The translations under genes and the position numbers were made by a program. Shown here piece by piece: positions 63,265 to 64,000 of a stretch of DNA of 64,000 nucleotides (the stretch's first letter is position 1; every line of letters begins with the position of its first letter). The notes below the pieces were generated by a model. It did not search any database, was not told the origin of the DNA, and saw nothing but the letters and a program-made list of their open reading frames with translations. Source of the DNA: Candidatus Poribacteria bacterium (GTDB taxonomy: Bacteria; Poribacteria; WGA-4E; WGA-3G); NCBI GenBank assembly GCA_022394755.1, contig JAGFCA010000015.1, positions 1 to 64,000 on the forward strand, given 5' to 3'.

Positions 63265-64000
63265 CTATTTTGATTTCTCACAGACAAAATCTGCTAACAT
63301 GGAGATAAAATTTGGATGATCCCCAACAGTTTGTGCTCGTATAAAATCAATACCGTGCTCTTCTGCAATTTCTCTCGCTTCAATATCAAGATCGTATAAC
63401 ACTTCGACATGATCACATAGAAAACCGATAGGGGAAACAACAACGGTATCAATACCTTGCTCATTTTTTGTTTCCAAAAGATTATTGATATCGGGTTGTA
63501 CCCAAGGAATAGGGCTGTTTTCTACCTCACTCTGATATGCTAATGTGTAGTCTGATTTGGCTAACATCTCTGTTGTTGCTTCGGCAGTTTCTCTAAACTG
63601 TTGGGTGTATTGTGAATTATCAGCTGCAGACTGTGGAATAGAATGTGCAGTAAAAATGAGATCGGCTTTCTCGAACTTAGCCCCACATGCTGTTTTAATT
63701 AAATCGGCAATTGCACTAACATACCCATCGTGTGTATACCAAGGGTCAAGGTAATCAATTGTAATCTTTGTATTCTCAAGTGCATCAATACCTTTCTGGA
63801 CTGCATTTTGATACCAATCCCAACTTACTTTGGCTTGGTGTGGTGCCATGATAATCCCCAAAATATCACGGTGTCCTTTTTGTGCCATTTCAGCAATTAC
63901 TTCGCTTAGATATGGTGTCCAATGTCTGAAACCAGCATATACTGGTAATGGTAAATTCCGTTCTTCTAAGGTATTTTGAAGGGCTTTAGCTTGTGTATAA
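63265..64000 (-). CDS. hemH: Ferrochelatase (5' end beyond the window)
   Basis: Inserts iron into porphyrin in the last haem step. The visible part has the HxW element RHWTPYLSEVIAEM, the catalytic His in FTAHSIPQSA, the metal-site Glu in SEVENSPIPWVQPD and the late SPIGFLCDHVEVLYDLD. Internal Met codons occur, but the frame stays open to the window edge with clearly conserved sequence (VYAGFRHW), so the true start lies beyond 64000 on the minus strand. The segment APHQAKVSWDWYQ replaces the usual APHYS loop. It is probably cotranscribed with hemY. Confidence 0.9.
   Translation of the reverse strand, partial: YTQAKALQNTLEERNLPLPVYAGFRHWTPYLSEVIAEMAQKGHRDILGIIMAPHQAKVSWDWYQNAVQKGIDALENTKITIDYLDPWYTHDGYVSAIADLIKTACGAKFEKADLIFTAHSIPQSAADNSQYTQQFRETAEATTEMLAKSDYTLAYQSEVENSPIPWVQPDINNLLETKNEQGIDTVVVSPIGFLCDHVEVLYDLDIEAREIAEEHGIDFIRAQTVGDHPNFISMLADFVCEKSK

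Overview
The window reads as a chromosomal piece of an AT-rich, Gram-negative-type, uncultivated marine bacterium. Support for this: a heptosyltransferase-like GT9 enzyme, many lipoboxes, a PorV/UPF0164-type outer-membrane barrel, and a giant surface protein ending in a type IX-sorting/FlgD-like domain. Four sulfatases, three phytanoyl-CoA-dioxygenase (PhyH) proteins, a ThuA protein and a Gfo/Idh/MocA oxidoreductase in one stretch recall Candidatus Poribacteria or PVC-like lineages. That placement is inference; no rRNA, tRNA or marker search was possible.

Layout. 1-6.7 kb: envelope and housekeeping genes (CPBP protease; GT9, a two-helix membrane protein and a VTT/DedA protein in an overlapping run; CCA-type nucleotidyltransferase and a DUF457 membrane hydrolase). 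6.7-14.8 kb: the translation/transcription operon rimP-nusA-ylxR-infB, then DUF503, rbfA, nrnA and ribF. It is preceded by a structured leader ending in a terminator-like hairpin. 14.8-27.7 kb: a catabolic island with ThuA, a zinc dehydrogenase, a CDP-alcohol phosphotransferase, Gfo/Idh/MocA, four sulfatases (two a tandem duplication), PhyH and a lactonase. This is plausibly for sulfated glycans or other organosulfates.

27.7-38.2 kb: a TPR-DUF3857-transglutaminase lipoprotein with MazG, a second PhyH, a PKD-like lipoprotein, a core-MetE-like enzyme, a TauE/SafE exporter, a remote AccA-like protein and a small lipoprotein. 38.5-47.8 kb, all on the minus strand: an exported cell-surface or periplasmic set, namely a DUF4384 protein, a WD40/Ig/caspase protein with an intact His-Cys dyad, an exported coiled-coil protein, an M48 metalloprotease lipoprotein and a frameshifted lipoprotein. 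This is the best candidate for an undescribed system. 47.8-49.3 kb: a repeat-rich AT-rich non-coding block. 49.3-60.1 kb, minus strand: a PKD-like lipoprotein, a LysM coiled-coil protein, a PorV-like barrel and a 2703-residue Ig-repeat adhesin. 60.7-64 kb: a third PhyH, protoporphyrinogen oxidase and a ferrochelatase cut by the window end.

Intergenic regions are long and carry several recurrent hairpins and degenerate repeats, also typical of large-genome environmental bacteria. No tRNA, rRNA, transposase, CRISPR array or prophage was recognised.
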